This document shows, piece after piece, positions 42,755-54,614 of a stretch of 64,000 nucleotides of DNA (within the stretch, counting starts at the first letter, position 1; every line of letters begins with the position of its first letter). A model generated the notes under the pieces. The model had not been told where the DNA came from. It was given only the letters and a program-made list of their open reading frames with translations, and did not search any database. The DNA comes from Amoebidium appalachense. Lineage: Eukaryota; Ichthyosporea. Location: NCBI GenBank assembly GCA_963693365.1, contig CAVNZM010000002.1, forward strand, positions 9,300,001-9,364,000, in the 5' to 3' direction. The position numbers and the translations under genes are program-made.

Positions 42755-43442
42755 CCAGACATAATAATATGCAATCATGTACTTCGTGTTCCAGGGAAAA
42801 TTCACTGTTGGTATGAATCCTCTAAAGAAAATGGTGCAGCGGAAGCAAGGATATGTGTACACATTGGGCGGGTGGGTGACCTGGGCTTTAAAACATACCA
42901 ACAACATTCCGGAATTCGAATGCTTCTTCTCAGAAGGATGGGGGAAGGGAGGGAGGGGGATAGGAGAAGGGGGGAGGGGGTGGGGGGAAGTCGCTCATAA
43001 TCAATGTATTTGTACAAGGGGGGAAGCGGAATGTGCAAGTGTTTGGGTGGTTGTTGGGACCAATTACAACAGCTATCACTCCAAAAACTCGCGACTACCA
43101 GCATGATTACTATGAATATCGAACTTGTTGGCCAACGTTAACCGGGTTGAAATGGTGGTGTTGGTGGTGGTGGTCTTTGGGGGGGGGGGGGGGGGGGGGG
43201 TTGAGGGGTGGGGGGGTCCATTAGCACATCTGTGAAGTTTTAAAACTACGGGGTGAATCATAGGGATTGCTCCCAGAGTTCAAACCAGTGGACACTATGG
43301 GTAACTGTTACAATACGTATTTATATTTATAGTTCAATTGTTTGGCAATGTTCGCGTATATACATAGAGGTTATTTGGAATAAATATTTACAGGTTTACA
43401 CAAAGCTCTCCCACAAGCGTCATTATAAGCTTAAGCCCAGCC

Positions 43443-45692
43443 TCACAACTCAACACTCACCAGGCTAACAGGCCTATCTTGAACAGCAACACCCACCACC
43501 CCATTCACTTCACCCATCTCTTCGTTCTCCTGGAACGATGTGGTCTTAGAAAGCTCAACCCACGCCCTACTCTCCTTTAACAATCCCCGCAGTAGCTCTC
43601 TCTCTTTAAGCGCATCCTCCAAATCCATTGACTGCGACAAAATCGCTTTCTCAAGCGCCCCTTTCACAGACATCAACTCGTCGACTCCCAATTCCACCAA
43701 CCCATGGGCAAGCGCGTTTAGACGATGGCAGTTCTCCCCCTCGTCATCTTCGGGCATGGGGCAGGAGTGCATGTCTGCTGGAACCATCGGGATGAGCACA
43801 TCGGGCAGACTGCCTTGAAGCATAATGCTTGATTTTCGGCGCACGAACGGGCTTGAACACCGTTTTGCCTGTGTACGCACACTTACCTCACCAATCATTT
43901 CCGGTGCGGAATAGCTGAAAAAAGATGTGGTCATAGATGGAAAACCAGAACCGGGTGGACTACCGCTTCTGCGCATCCCCGTCAGAGAGGAAGAAGACGA
44001 CGTGGAGAACAGAGGTTCACCCCCGCCTGTTAGGTTGGGGCAGGAAGGCACACCGAAAAGGGCATCAGGGCTCGATATGGGGGCTGCAGGAGAGCCATTG
44101 TAGGGAGAGGGGGAGGCGAGACCGTTCTGATTGACGGCAGGGGATGCAAGCTTGCCTTGGCGCTTTGACACGCCAACATCCGCACCGATGGATCCAACTA
44201 CAGGCGGACGTTGCTGTTGCTGTGCCCGAGAGGAAGCCCTTGGTCGTGCGACTAAATGCTTGGGTAACCCGCCGGCGGTGGTGTCCATGGAGATTTCACT
44301 GCCCTGTGCGAAGGACATGCTAGCGGCATCACCTTGACCCACCGAAGCACCGTTGTCGGAATTCGAACGACTGATGGTGTTGCTGCTTGCACTCAAGTCC
44401 GGAAGGGATGCTGCAAGGAATCCGAGCCGAATCATCGACGTGGGGGTCTTACATCTACGCTGGGAAGCAGGCCCCTGGATCGTATTGAGCCTCCGACCCA
44501 TGTCTGGTGAGTTCCTCATCCCACCGGGCCGAGAATACGGCTGACCAGTCGACATAAGTGGGCTGGACGGACAGCTCTCCACTCCCTCACGTGGATTCTT
44601 GCTCCCCTTTTGCGCTCTGCTACCGTCGTCTGGAACTGAAAGTGATTGCCTACGGGGCGTCCCAATGTTTTCGCTCCTCGCGTGTTGGGTTGTATGTGAT
44701 TCGAGGGTTGTAGCTGAGGAATGAGTAACATTGTGCCCTGCAAGAGGGCTGCCAACAAACTGGCACGCATCTCCGCCCGCCACCGAGTGTGATCGTTGAA
44801 AAGGATTCGTTAACGACCCGCGTGATCCCCGGCGACTGCAGTCGTTACTCATTCCTGTGGATGCAGACCGAACATGACCACTCCCCGGCCCGTTTAGCGC
44901 AGCTGCGGCAAGGGCTGTCCCCCTGGTTGCCAACCTTCCGTTACTTGCTCGCTCGAGGGAGTTGGATGATGTCACTCGTTGTCTCGGCAAAGAATGCGCG
45001 CTGTTAGTGTCACCGGATTGGAGGGAAGAACACCTTTCGTCGTTGCTGCTTGATGCAAAATTTGATCCGTTTGCTTGCGTTTGCTGGTTGCTGTCGTGTC
45101 TGGAGAACTGAATGTCCGGGAGATTGTCAAATGTGGCTCTCTCGGCTGCTTGAACATAAGATGGTTCGTGCAGGGATTGTGTTTGCGAAATATGTGGGTT
45201 AGGAAACAGGCCAGTTGGGCTAGCTGCATTTGGGGACTCTTTGGAAAATAGGGACATGAACGTGTGGGGGCCTTTTACCCTCTTGTTATCGGGGGTATTG
45301 GTGGATTTTTCGCTCTGAAATTTACCTAGAGCCGATACAACTGCATCCCCGAACTTGGATGCTGACAGGGATAGCTCCTTAAGGTCTGTTTCAGGCGCTG
45401 TTATATTTGATTCTGGCTTCTGCGCGGATGTGTATGCATGTAGAGTGCCAGCTGGCTGCGTAGCCAGAGCAACACTTTCACTATCGCTTTTCCCTTTCGA
45501 GTGCGCCCGTGGTTTCTTGGCCCCTACCCAGAATTTTTTGTTCACCCAGCTAAACGCACTTTTCTTGCTAGCATCATCGTCACTTGAGATGTCATTTATA
45601 GCTGCCGCTACCTCTATCTTCGTCGTTTTCTGGTCACATAACTCAACGTTTTCAAACAACCCGACCCGCATTGCAGCAGCTGCAGCAGCCAT
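43443..45692 (-). CDS. Serine-rich protein of unknown function, 749 codons in one exon
   Basis: A single uninterrupted minus-strand frame starts at the ATG of MAAAAAAMRVGLFENVEL and ends at TGA. It contains no simple repeat, while every neighbouring gene is cut into short exons. The protein is low in recognisable domains: a polyalanine start, an acidic SSDDD patch near residue 35, a long disordered Ser/Pro/Asn-rich middle with several basic-x-Ser sites (RRGSRGS, RRQSLS, RRKSS) of the type AGC kinases phosphorylate, a QQQQ stretch, and a charged helical C-terminus (MDLEDALKERELLRGLLKES) that may form a coiled coil. The frame is open for 21 further codons upstream, after an acceptor-like tattggacag, so the first coding exon may be elsewhere. 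A perfect GTGAGT donor lies 18 nt before the stop, so the 3' end may also be spliced. Confidence 0.7.
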   Translation of the reverse strand: MAAAAAAMRVGLFENVELCDQKTTKIEVAAAINDISSDDDASKKSAFSWVNKKFWVGAKKPRAHSKGKSDSESVALATQPAGTLHAYTSAQKPESNITAPETDLKELSLSASKFGDAVVSALGKFQSEKSTNTPDNKRVKGPHTFMSLFSKESPNAASPTGLFPNPHISQTQSLHEPSYVQAAERATFDNLPDIQFSRHDSNQQTQANGSNFASSSNDERCSSLQSGDTNSAHSLPRQRVTSSNSLERASNGRLATRGTALAAAALNGPGSGHVRSASTGMSNDCSRRGSRGSLTNPFQRSHSVAGGDACQFVGSPLAGHNVTHSSATTLESHTTQHARSENIGTPRRQSLSVPDDGSRAQKGSKNPREGVESCPSSPLMSTGQPYSRPGGMRNSPDMGRRLNTIQGPASQRRCKTPTSMIRLGFLAASLPDLSASSNTISRSNSDNGASVGQGDAASMSFAQGSEISMDTTAGGLPKHLVARPRASSRAQQQQRPPVVGSIGADVGVSKRQGKLASPAVNQNGLASPSPYNGSPAAPISSPDALFGVPSCPNLTGGGEPLFSTSSSSSLTGMRRSGSPPGSGFPSMTTSFFSYSAPEMIGEVSVRTQAKRCSSPFVRRKSSIMLQGSLPDVLIPMVPADMHSCPMPEDDEGENCHRLNALAHGLVELGVDELMSVKGALEKAILSQSMDLEDALKERELLRGLLKESRAWVELSKTTSFQENEEMGEVNGVVGVAVQDRPVSLVSVEL

Positions 45693-47080
45693 TCTCGAGA
45701 CTCTTGTGTGTGCTAATCTAACGTGCTGGGTGATCTTGTACTCAATACTGTCCAATACACGAAGATCATTAACGAAGTTATTGGTAACCGTTACTCATGG
45801 CATGTCAATTCAACAACATGCCATGCCACACTTTTCACTCTTATGATTGTGTGTGAAGACTTGCGTGTTGGAGAAGTGCCAGAAGTGGCACAGCCACGAA
45901 GCCATTGCACCACAGAGGACTACTGTGTTGCATGATCTGTAACCAATCTTCGTCATCTGTTTTAGTTGAACTGTAAGATTTAGCTTACTTTAGGTAAACG
46001 TTGATGTAATTATGGGCTTCGTTAACAGAAGCTCATTGCCGATACTTTTGATTCGGTAACAGAGCATCGGTGGATGTCGAAAATTCGAGTAGCAAATCAT
46101 AGTAAACCATTAAATTATACGTTTTAAAGCCTTCTATTCTGGCCCAGCTTTGTCTTATGCAAGCCATCCTTGTTATAAAGTCACGATATCAATCTAGAAC
46201 AGCTTGTACGGTTGACCAATATCCCTGCCCCGCCAGTCATTAGCCAACATGCAGCCAGCCACACTCCCTCCCAGGTAACGAAGCCGCAAAAAAAGAGAAA
46301 CCAGTAAATAAAATCGTCCTTTCTGTGTGAAGATTGCCCCCATGATGTTCTTGGGATTTTACTATTGAACAGGTGCCAGCTTCTAGGTTCCCAAATCCTC
46401 ACCTCGCAATAGTCCTTCAGTGAAAAAAACCTTCCACAAATTTAAATTTGAAGCGCAGCAACGATGGCAACTTCTTGAACATTGCCATTGCCATTTTGGC
46501 CTAGATGTCATCATGCTTGTGAACTCTCAGCCTTCTGAAATGCTCCATGGACTTCCAGATATTGGAGAGTGTTATATTGAATTCGAAAAAGGGCGGGGAG
46601 GGAAGGGGGGGAAGGCAGGGAGAGGTGTAGTCTGATTTGGTTTTCAACCCACCATGGCCAAGCCCCCCCTCAGTCAACGTCCAGCTAGCAAGGGCGAATT
46701 GGGGGAAGGGGGAGGGGGGGAAGGGGAAGAGGGGAGAGAGGGGGGAATGGTGAAGGTTGGGGCAAGCGGCAACATCCATTCTCCCTTCCCCCCCTCCCGC
46801 CGCCCCTGCCCCCCCCCCCCCCCCCCCCCCCCTCCCCCCCCCCCCCCCCCCCCCCCACCTTCCCCCCCAGCCCCCTTCCGAACTTCCCTGGGCTCGGGTG
46901 CTCTACACACACACGCACGCACGCACGCACGCACGCACAAACACACACACACAAACACGCATGCCCAAATACACACACGCAACACACACGCACGCACGCA
47001 CTCACTCATCATCACACACACACACCTGCGTGCGCGTGCCCACACACCCACACACACACACACACACACAGATACACACA

Positions 47081-47156
<76 letters not shown>

Positions 47157-47193
47157 AACACATACACACACACATACACACACGCGCGCACAC

Positions 47194-47293
47194 AATGAGT
47201 GCGAGCTTGTTGGCCCCGCACGTAGGTGTGCTTTGGTGTGGGAGGGGAAAAGGTGCAGAACGTTCGGCCATTTGTGCACTTAGTCTGTAATAC
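47194..47293 (-). CDS. Low-confidence candidate exon, unknown product
   Basis: After the acceptor cccttgcag the minus strand reads VLQTKCTNGRTFCTFSPP and continues open for 33 codons to a GTGTGC donor that merges with a (GT)n tract. The composition looks coding. No partner exon was identified and the family is unknown; it might be a 5' exon of the 749-residue gene. Confidence 0.25.
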
Positions 47294-47608
47294 CTGCAAG
47301 GGACGAATACACACATGATATGTTCTAATAGCCTGGTAGTAATAGATAAAAATAAAAAATATTCTAGTTTAAAAGGAAGCAGATAAGCCCAGAACCCATA
47401 GTTCGTGTGGCAACGACATACATGTGATGTGTGGTACTCACGTCTCTATGTATTGCCGAGTTTCTTTGCGACTGTTTGACTTTGCTACTGGTGTTGTGTT
47501 GTAAGTTTGTTTCTTATCGCAGTTATAACAATTTCCATGAGTTGATGCTATCGAACAGAAAACTTAAAGAAAAGCCCGGGCCGGGGCTGTACTCCAGATT
47601 TCTTACAG

Positions 47609-47730
47609 GAAGCAACACTTAGCCCTTGCCGCGGTTCCAGGCCCCATGTTCAAAATCGGAACGACCGGGCTGGAGTCGACCAGAGAGCCTCAACGGCAAT
47701 CTGTGAAACGGCCAGTTAAAGAATCCATCA
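47609..47730 (+). CDS. Low-confidence candidate exon, basic peptide
   Basis: The island begins after a strong acceptor (gatttcttacag) and ends at a perfect GTAAGT donor, with a 40-codon open frame that includes TTGLESTREPQRQSVKRPVK. A second possible exon of 20 nt at 48240-48259 (acceptor gacatgcag, donor GTAAAA) is in phase with it. The RE-x-x-R-x-S-x-RPVK pattern is faintly like the segment before the second bromodomain of BET proteins, but that resemblance is too weak for naming. Confidence 0.3.
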
Positions 47731-47980
47731 GTAAGTGCTCCAGTTGTTATTATGACCGGATAGGCCAAAGAGCTTCTCCGATAGTAACTCAAGTGCTTCT
47801 TTGCAAGTGTGTCTGTTGTTCCATATTCCAAGCATTTTTTTTTGTTTTTTACATCGTGAGGATGGGAGCATACGATGTGCAAACCATAAGGAAAATCTCT
47901 GTATCAAGTTGCAGGAAGACACGCCTATCACATATGTCCCAGATGAATCAGAAGCTCCCCCCCCCCCCCCCCCCCCCCAC

Positions 47981-48079
<99 letters not shown>

Positions 48080-48409
48080 GTACACACACACGTACATACA
48101 CACACACAGACACACAGACACACACACACACACACTGCCCTCCTTAAAAAATAAGAAGAAAGAAAAGAAAAAGCAAAGAAACTCTCGCACCCTAACACGC
48201 ATAAGCAAACCTTCTCTTTTTCTGCGAATTGACATGCAGAAAACTACTATCCATTGTACGTAAAACCCCGTTGCAAAATGCGCGGGAAATCAGGATAATG
48301 TGGGTGGGTTGGAGGACAGTGCTTCAGTGTTCGCCGTCCTCCCTCCAAATATAACAAAGAAATTCACGAGGAAAATTGTGATAATTATAAATAAGATGTA
48401 CGAGAGAGA

Positions 48410-48566
48410 AAAGAATGGCAAACATAGAGAGTTTATTGGCGAGCATAGAAGGAAAATAACCAATACAGTAGTAAACATGGAAAGAAGACGGCAGACATAG
48501 AAAGAAAACGGCAAGCATAGAAAAAGAAATTCAATGGCAAACATAGAAAGAAAATGTCAAACATGT
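48410..48566. repeat. Short minisatellite, unit about 21-27 nt
   Basis: About six variable copies of a unit like GGCAAACATAGAAAGAAAA are arranged head to tail in the 3' flank of the methyltransferase gene. It also contains the TTTATT that reads as AATAAA on the minus strand. Confidence 0.7.
48431..48436 (-). promoter_or_regulatory. Candidate polyadenylation signal of the methyltransferase gene
   Basis: Minus-strand AATAAA lies about 255 nt downstream of the stop codon at 48692, inside the minisatellite. The assignment rests on position and sequence only. Confidence 0.35.
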
Positions 48567-48691
48567 GTATTACATGCATTGCGAGCTTCTGAACCACTAG
48601 CTGGCCGGGACCAGGGATTGTAGCATGACCCAAGACGGCGTATTTACGATTAATCGATTTGCAATGACCCCCCAAAACGCTAAAAAGTAAT

Positions 48692-49551
48692 TTATACGAT
48701 CGGAAGGTGCCTCAAAATTTTCTGGATTTTTACTTCGGAACACCAACCATTTGCTTTTGCCCGGCGCAGCGCCACCCCCACTGCGTATGCGAGGGTTGTA
48801 GCCGGCACTGCGTTTCCCAGCTGTCTCATTCGATCCTCCAGAGTCCCACACAGCTTATAGTCGTCACTAACAGACATCAATCGCTTGAACTCCGCAATCG
48901 TCAACTGCAGCATCCCTTAATTTTAGTCGATTTCTTCTTTCATGCTTCCAAAGAATCACGTATTTGACGAATGCAACGGTAACTTCGCCCAGTTCCAATG
49001 GAACTAATGCTTATCATTTGGAAAGGGCTACTACACCCCTCCCCCCTCCCCCCCCCCCCCCCCCCCCCCCCCCTTCTTCCCCGCTCTCTCGCTCCCTTCT
49101 CCCTCGCTCTCCCTCCCTCCCTCCCTCCTTCCTCCCTCCCTCCATCTCTCTTCTTCTTCTTCTTCTAATTCTCTTTTTTGGTGTGTGTGTGTTTGTGTTT
49201 TTGGAGGGGGGGGGGGAGGGGGGGGGGGGGAGGACTTATAGCCAATAGCATGGTCAGGCAGGTTTCCTATGACATGAACAGGAACACGTACCGGCCTTCC
49301 TTTCGTGGGGTGCTCCATCCTGGAAGAGGTCATGATGGTGGTTGCCTGGCCGTCAAGTCGAAGGTGTCTCTCACCGCCAACCTGCAATTTTTTTTATTTT
49401 TTTTGGGGGGGGGGGGGGGGGGGGGGGGAGGGGGGGGGATGGAAAATGAATTTCGGCATTGAAGATCTTGCGGATTAAAAGGCTGTGGACTCCCCCCCCC
49501 CCCCCCCCCCCTCCTCCCCTCTCTCCCCCCCCCCCCCCCCCCGGGGAGTTT

Positions 49552-49584
<33 letters not shown>

Positions 49585-49808
49585 ATAAAAATTTCTTGCA
49601 GCCTAGTTTATTCATCCGTTCAGGTTGAAGTATTTGCTGCACCTTTGGGGGAAGGAAAAGACTCCACGAATTCGCCAACAGCAAATGTATGCTAAGATAC
49701 CTGGAGACAATTTCTTTCTTTCTTTCTTTCTTTCTTGCTTTTCTTTCTTTCTTTCTTTTTTTTTTCCCCCTTTTTTTTTTTTTTTTTTTTTTTTCTGTGT
49801 GTGTGCGT

Positions 49809-49846
<38 letters not shown>

Positions 49847-51881
49847 CCCTACCATATTCCCCTTCCGGTAAACGTGATCTTGCATATCGATCCAGACGCC
49901 ATCTGATTGGTCCACCTGGTTGACGTAGCGTGCATACCAAGACCTGCACCGTGAGTGAGCCAAAAGAAACATGCACTGCAAATACCCGTGATATAAATTT
50001 AAAATTTAAAAAAAATTAAACACCTTCTTTCGTTGTTTTTTGCTGACCAGAACAACTGACATGAAAGGATTAAACACCCCAAGTGGCTTGAGGGAGGTAC
50101 TGTATTTCCTGTCCCAAAAATCATGGGGGAAAGCGCACAAACGTGTGAATCATAAAAGTACGTCTACGGTACACCGTGGGGTAGTTTTATGGTTCTCCAA
50201 TTTCAAAGTTCTAAAGCCAGAAAATTCGGAAATCTCAACAGTTGTAGCAAGGCTTCACAGGGTTCAACGGAGATATGTAGGACAGAGTGCAGCTATGTGC
50301 AACCTCAAGTAACTACTGAGATTTGCTGAATACTATGAAATCTTCAAATCCTTCCAACAGGTAAGAAACCATCATAGTAAATACGAAAAATATTATTCAA
50401 TATTGAATAATGTCGACAGGACAAAGGAGGAACCGAATTTACCAACCTCTTCTCAAGGTCTCCGCTGCACTCGAACCAGCTTTCAGGCACGCTTTGACCC
50501 AGGCATTCGACGACTTCAAAGTCCTCCAAATCCAAAATCGCATCTCCCACTGTGATTGGTGGGAAAACGGCGTACCGTGTCCTCCCATTGGTCGGCTGGA
50601 GTAGTGACCGTATTTCAGGATTATTCTTTGCGGTCTTGCGCTTGCTAAACAATCTCCCACCGTAGAGCTTGCTGGAAAACAGCGGGGGCGGCGAATCCGG
50701 GAGAGTTGCACTGAGTAAGAGAGAGAGGACCCGCACAAACGTTTTAGGTTTTGTGTCTCTCTCGTCTGTCCCCTCCCCCCCCCCCCCCCCCCCCCCCTGT
50801 CCCCTCCCCCTCCCTCCTCCTCCTCCCCCCCCCCCCCCCCCCCTCCTTTCCTCCCCCCCCCCCCTCCCCCCCCTCCCCCCGGCCCTCGTCTCACACAATC
50901 TGTGTATTATACGTCTTCCCCTTCCCCCACCCCCTGCCCCCAACTTCCCCCGTGCACCACCATTTTGCCTTTCTTCGCATAGAATACAAATATATGTACG
51001 CCGTGAAGACACACAGAGGAGCCCGGTGGTTTTCTTTTTTTCCCACGCCAGGCTGCCTTCACCTTTTTGACGAATTTCTATGATAGAAAATACACTTTGA
51101 TGCCAAAAGTGAAGCACTACAATCATGTTGCCTTCACAGGATACAAAAAAAAACAAAAAACAGGGTGTTGTGCACAGGAAAAGCCATTGTCACATACACT
51201 ATCCTGCCAGAGGGAAAAGCAGAAACAAATGAAATGGATGTATCCATGTTGAATGAGCAATCCCGGGAGGGTGAGGGGGGGAAGCAGGGAGGGGGGTAAG
51301 AGGGAAAGGGGAGGAAAGGGGGGAAGGGGGGGGGGGGGGGAGGGGGGGAGGGGGGGAGGGGGGAGGGGGGATATACCTCTTAGCTGCAGCAAATATGATG
51401 AGACGCCAACGAACCTGACAGGCTCCGTAGTGCGCTGCATTCATCATCCGTACACGGCACTGATTACACGTGCGGGGGTGTGTTGTGTGTGGGTGTGGGA
51501 GGTTTGGTGTGTGGGTGTTCAGTTGGTAAGTGTTGGTATGTGCCACCATGCATGTCTAATTTGTGTTTGTGCGGGTGCCATTTATGATCTTGTTGTGGCT
51601 TTCTACGATAGTCCTTTGATATCCCCCCCTCCCCCCCCCCCCCCCTCCCCCCACTCCCCGCCCCACTCACCTACCCTCCCCTGCCCCCCTTCCCCCCCCC
51701 CCCCCCCAACGTCAATTAAAGTTTCTTGGAAATAATATTGAATTAAAATAATACTTAAAAAAACCCCGCAAACACCGCCACCACCACTACCATTAATCCC
51801 TTTCAATTCAAAGAAATTGTCCCACACCTGCCTATCCCCGTACTCCCCAACCCACCCAATCCCCCCCGCCCCGCCTCAACA

Positions 51882-51917
<36 letters not shown>

Positions 51918-54564
51918 ACCCCACCCCCCCCCCCCCCCCCCCCGGCAAAACAAAAAGGGGAACGGGGGGGGGGGGGGGGGGGGGGGGGTAATGTATGCAT
52001 TTGATGGTTGGTAATATGGAGGGACAAAGGGAGCGGGTGGGGAGGGGGGGAGGGGGGGGGGAAGGGGAGGCAGAGACGGAGGGATAACACGGAGGAAGGG
52101 TACAGTAAGTGACATACCTGCCTCAGGGCCAATATTTCAGTTCGCATCTTTCCCGCCAAATATGGCAGGAAATCTTGCTGGGTCATATCGGACACGTTCT
52201 CCATGACGTCATACGTTGCATTGACTGAGTGTGCGATGCTGGTGTGCACGCACACGTGCTCACGGTCTCCTTTGCCCTTTTCCGTGAATCTGTGCCTGCA
52301 ACCATACACAAGTGATGAGTATGCTTGCGGGGTTAAAATGTTTGTTTGTTTTTTTTCAAAAGTTTTTTTTTGTTTTTTTTTTTACACACTCAATAACATC
52401 CCAACCTGAATCCGGTATCCTATAATATTAATATTAAAGCCTTTACCCCCTTTGATCCGGTGTAGGGATGTCTGGAGATGGACAGAGGATTAGCCCTGGG
52501 GGGGTGGGAGGGGGGGGGGGGGAGGGGGGGAGGGGGGGAAGGGGGGGAGGGGGGGGGGGGTGGGGAAGGGGGGCAAGTACAGTATCGGGTAACCAGCAAG
52601 AAAAAATCAGTGACTGTAATTGGTGCATATGGGTGGTTGGGTTGGTGGGTGGCAAAAGAATGCCAAAGTAGGCAATTTCGAAACATGGGAAGAGAGAAAG
52701 GCCTGCAGGCGGCAACAGGGGAGGAGAGAGTGGGTGGGATCTATGCAAACCGTAATGGCAGTCACAAAGGGGGTTGGGCAGCCAGCATAAACTGCGACGA
52801 TTTTTTGCCAAAGGATACGGTAAGAGGACTGTAATGCAAGAAAGAGAGAAAAGACATTGTGCTTGTGTGGCTGGAGGGGAAAGGTGGGGATGGGAGGATG
52901 GGGGGAGTGGGGGAGAGGAGGGCGGGGCGAGGGGAGAAGAGGGGGGGGGGGGGGGGTGGGGGAGACGGACACGTTTCTCCCAGAAAAGCCTTGGCAGGGA
53001 GGTCCACCGTTTACCACTTCAACCTGCCAATGGGATTGCAGTGTTAGAGAGGCAGCCCAAACTCCGCACATTCATTCATAGGACCAACCCAGACCACCAC
53101 TCACCTCCTTGTAAAACTAGTTCAAAAAACCACTTGCCTACTTATGTAACTAGCTCAAAACACCACTTACCTACTTATAAAACTAGCTCAAAACACCACT
53201 TACCTACTTATATAACTAGCTCAAAAACACCACTTGCCTACTTATAGAACTAGCTCAAAACACCACTTACCTACTTATAAAACTAGTTCAAAACACCACT
53301 CACCTACAAAAAGTTCAAAACACCACTCACCTACCTGTAAAACTAGCCCAAAGCACCACTCACCTGTAAAACTAGCTCAAAACACCACAAACCCATTGAC
53401 AGAACCCGAGGCTCAAGCCTGTTTCAGGTTTGGAAATGCAAAAGAATACCCGGGGGTTGTAAGCGACAATTTCAAACCACGGTGTTGTCGAGCATGATAG
53501 GGCCCATGGCTTAGATGGTCTCAGGGAGGGAAGGGGAGGCTGTGCACAAGAGAACTTGGAGTGGTGGGCGTAGGTTTGGCATTTTTTGTGTATTTATGTG
53601 CGAGAGGTAGTGGTGCTGGGTTGGGGGGGGGGGGGGGGGGGGGGAGGGGAGGGGGGAGGGGAGGGGGGGAAGGAAAGGGGGGGACGGGGGGAGGGGAGGG
53701 GGCGAGGGGAGGGGGGAGGGGGGGGGAGGGGGTGTCATACTTGTTGAAGGAGCCCTTTCAGTTTCTCATCTCTGAGATTTCCAGAAGTGGCCAGTTGCTT
53801 GGCAAGCCCAATGGCGTCCTTATTCGCCACCGGAGAAGGTTATAAAAAAAAAAGGAAAGGAAGAAAGACAAAAAAGAAAGAAAGAAAGAATCAACAAAAA
53901 CGAAAAAAAGAAAGAAAGACAAAAAGAAAGAAAGAAAGAAAGACAAGAAAGAAAGAAAGAAAGAAAGACAAACTGAACTATTCGGTTATAGATATATAAC
54001 GAGGCAAAACACGCACAAACTTCTATGCAGTAAATTATAAGATATGTCGAAGGCAAAGCACACACACAATGAACTCTAGTAAGTTCAGAGACATAAACTC
54101 TGACTTTCACGATCACTTGAACTTCAGTTGATCAGTGGATACAAACATACTAAGCCTAGTAACTGAATGGCATGCAAGCATACCCAGTCAGAAGTGTACA
54201 AGTATGCTAAATTAGAAGTCACTTTCTGAGTATAATAAGTTGAAAGTATATGGAGTATGTCATGTTATAAGTATACTAAATGTATTAAGTTGAAGGTTTT
54301 CATATGCATACGTAAGTCTACACACATTTCAGGCAGTGATGCAATAGCCCTGACGTACCTTCACCATGTATGTGCCAGGGTGGTTTGCTCGGTAGGTCTT
54401 GGCGGAGGCACTGTCCCTCTCCACCGCTATCACGTCATTCACCGCACCGCTCTGTGACGCAGAGCAGACCCCCACCCCCACAAAATTTTTTTAAAAAAAG
54501 GAAAAAGAAGGCAGCGAAAATGGTAAACATAGACGGATTGGGTGAGTGGGACATGGTAGTGGTT

Positions 54565-54614
<50 letters not shown>

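Larger units (their letters stand above)
39479..43442. other. Spacer between PLC (+) and the 749-residue ORF (-)
   Basis: The stretch contains C runs (39580-39630, 39780-39845), a (CCCT)n/(CT)n block at 40044-40226, dispersed repeat R2 at 40381-40440, T-rich and G runs near 40680-40750, a CG/CA tract near 41160-41220, (GT)n tracts near 41815-41960, and G runs near 42540 and 42720. Non-repetitive islands at 40955-41110 and 42780-42935 have open frames on one or both strands but no recognisable protein, so I call no gene. Confidence 0.5.
47050..48076 (+). repeat. (CA)n arrays at 47050-47153 and 47981-48076
   Basis: Two CA tracts of roughly 100 nt each flank the candidate exons of the unresolved region. 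The first is broken by GATA/CATA variants. Confidence 0.9.
45693..48691. other. Unresolved region between the unknown ORF and the methyltransferase gene
   Basis: The two flanking minus-strand genes are separated by 3 kb. It contains C and G runs at 46810-46857, CA arrays at 47050-47153 and 47981-48076, and the small minisatellite at 48410-48566. Two candidate exons on opposite strands (47194-47293 minus, 47609-47730 plus) cannot both be judged. An island at 46430-46600 is open on both strands without a recognisable product. Confidence 0.5.

Noticed and set aside
42777-42935. Plus-strand open frame GKFTVGMNPLKKMVQRKQGY as a gene
   Set aside because: Two frames are open on the same strand and one on the other, there is no recognisable domain, and no consistent exon partners were found.
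49553-49642. Possible methyltransferase exon reading [17 protein letters not shown] on the minus strand
   Set aside because: It has an acceptor (ccaaag) and tempting resemblance to the segment before motif IX, but no GT donor before a long homopolymer, and the flanking exons already join in phase without it. A GC donor would break phase.
50975-51055. Minus-strand open stretch starting [13 protein letters not shown] as a methyltransferase exon
   Set aside because: The exon ending at 51377 joins the exon starting at 50710 in perfect phase (AG plus T) and continues the family pattern; including this stretch disrupts it.
53400-53520. Possible tRNA near GAGGCTCAAGCC
   Set aside because: No cloverleaf could be folded by eye and there is no B box.
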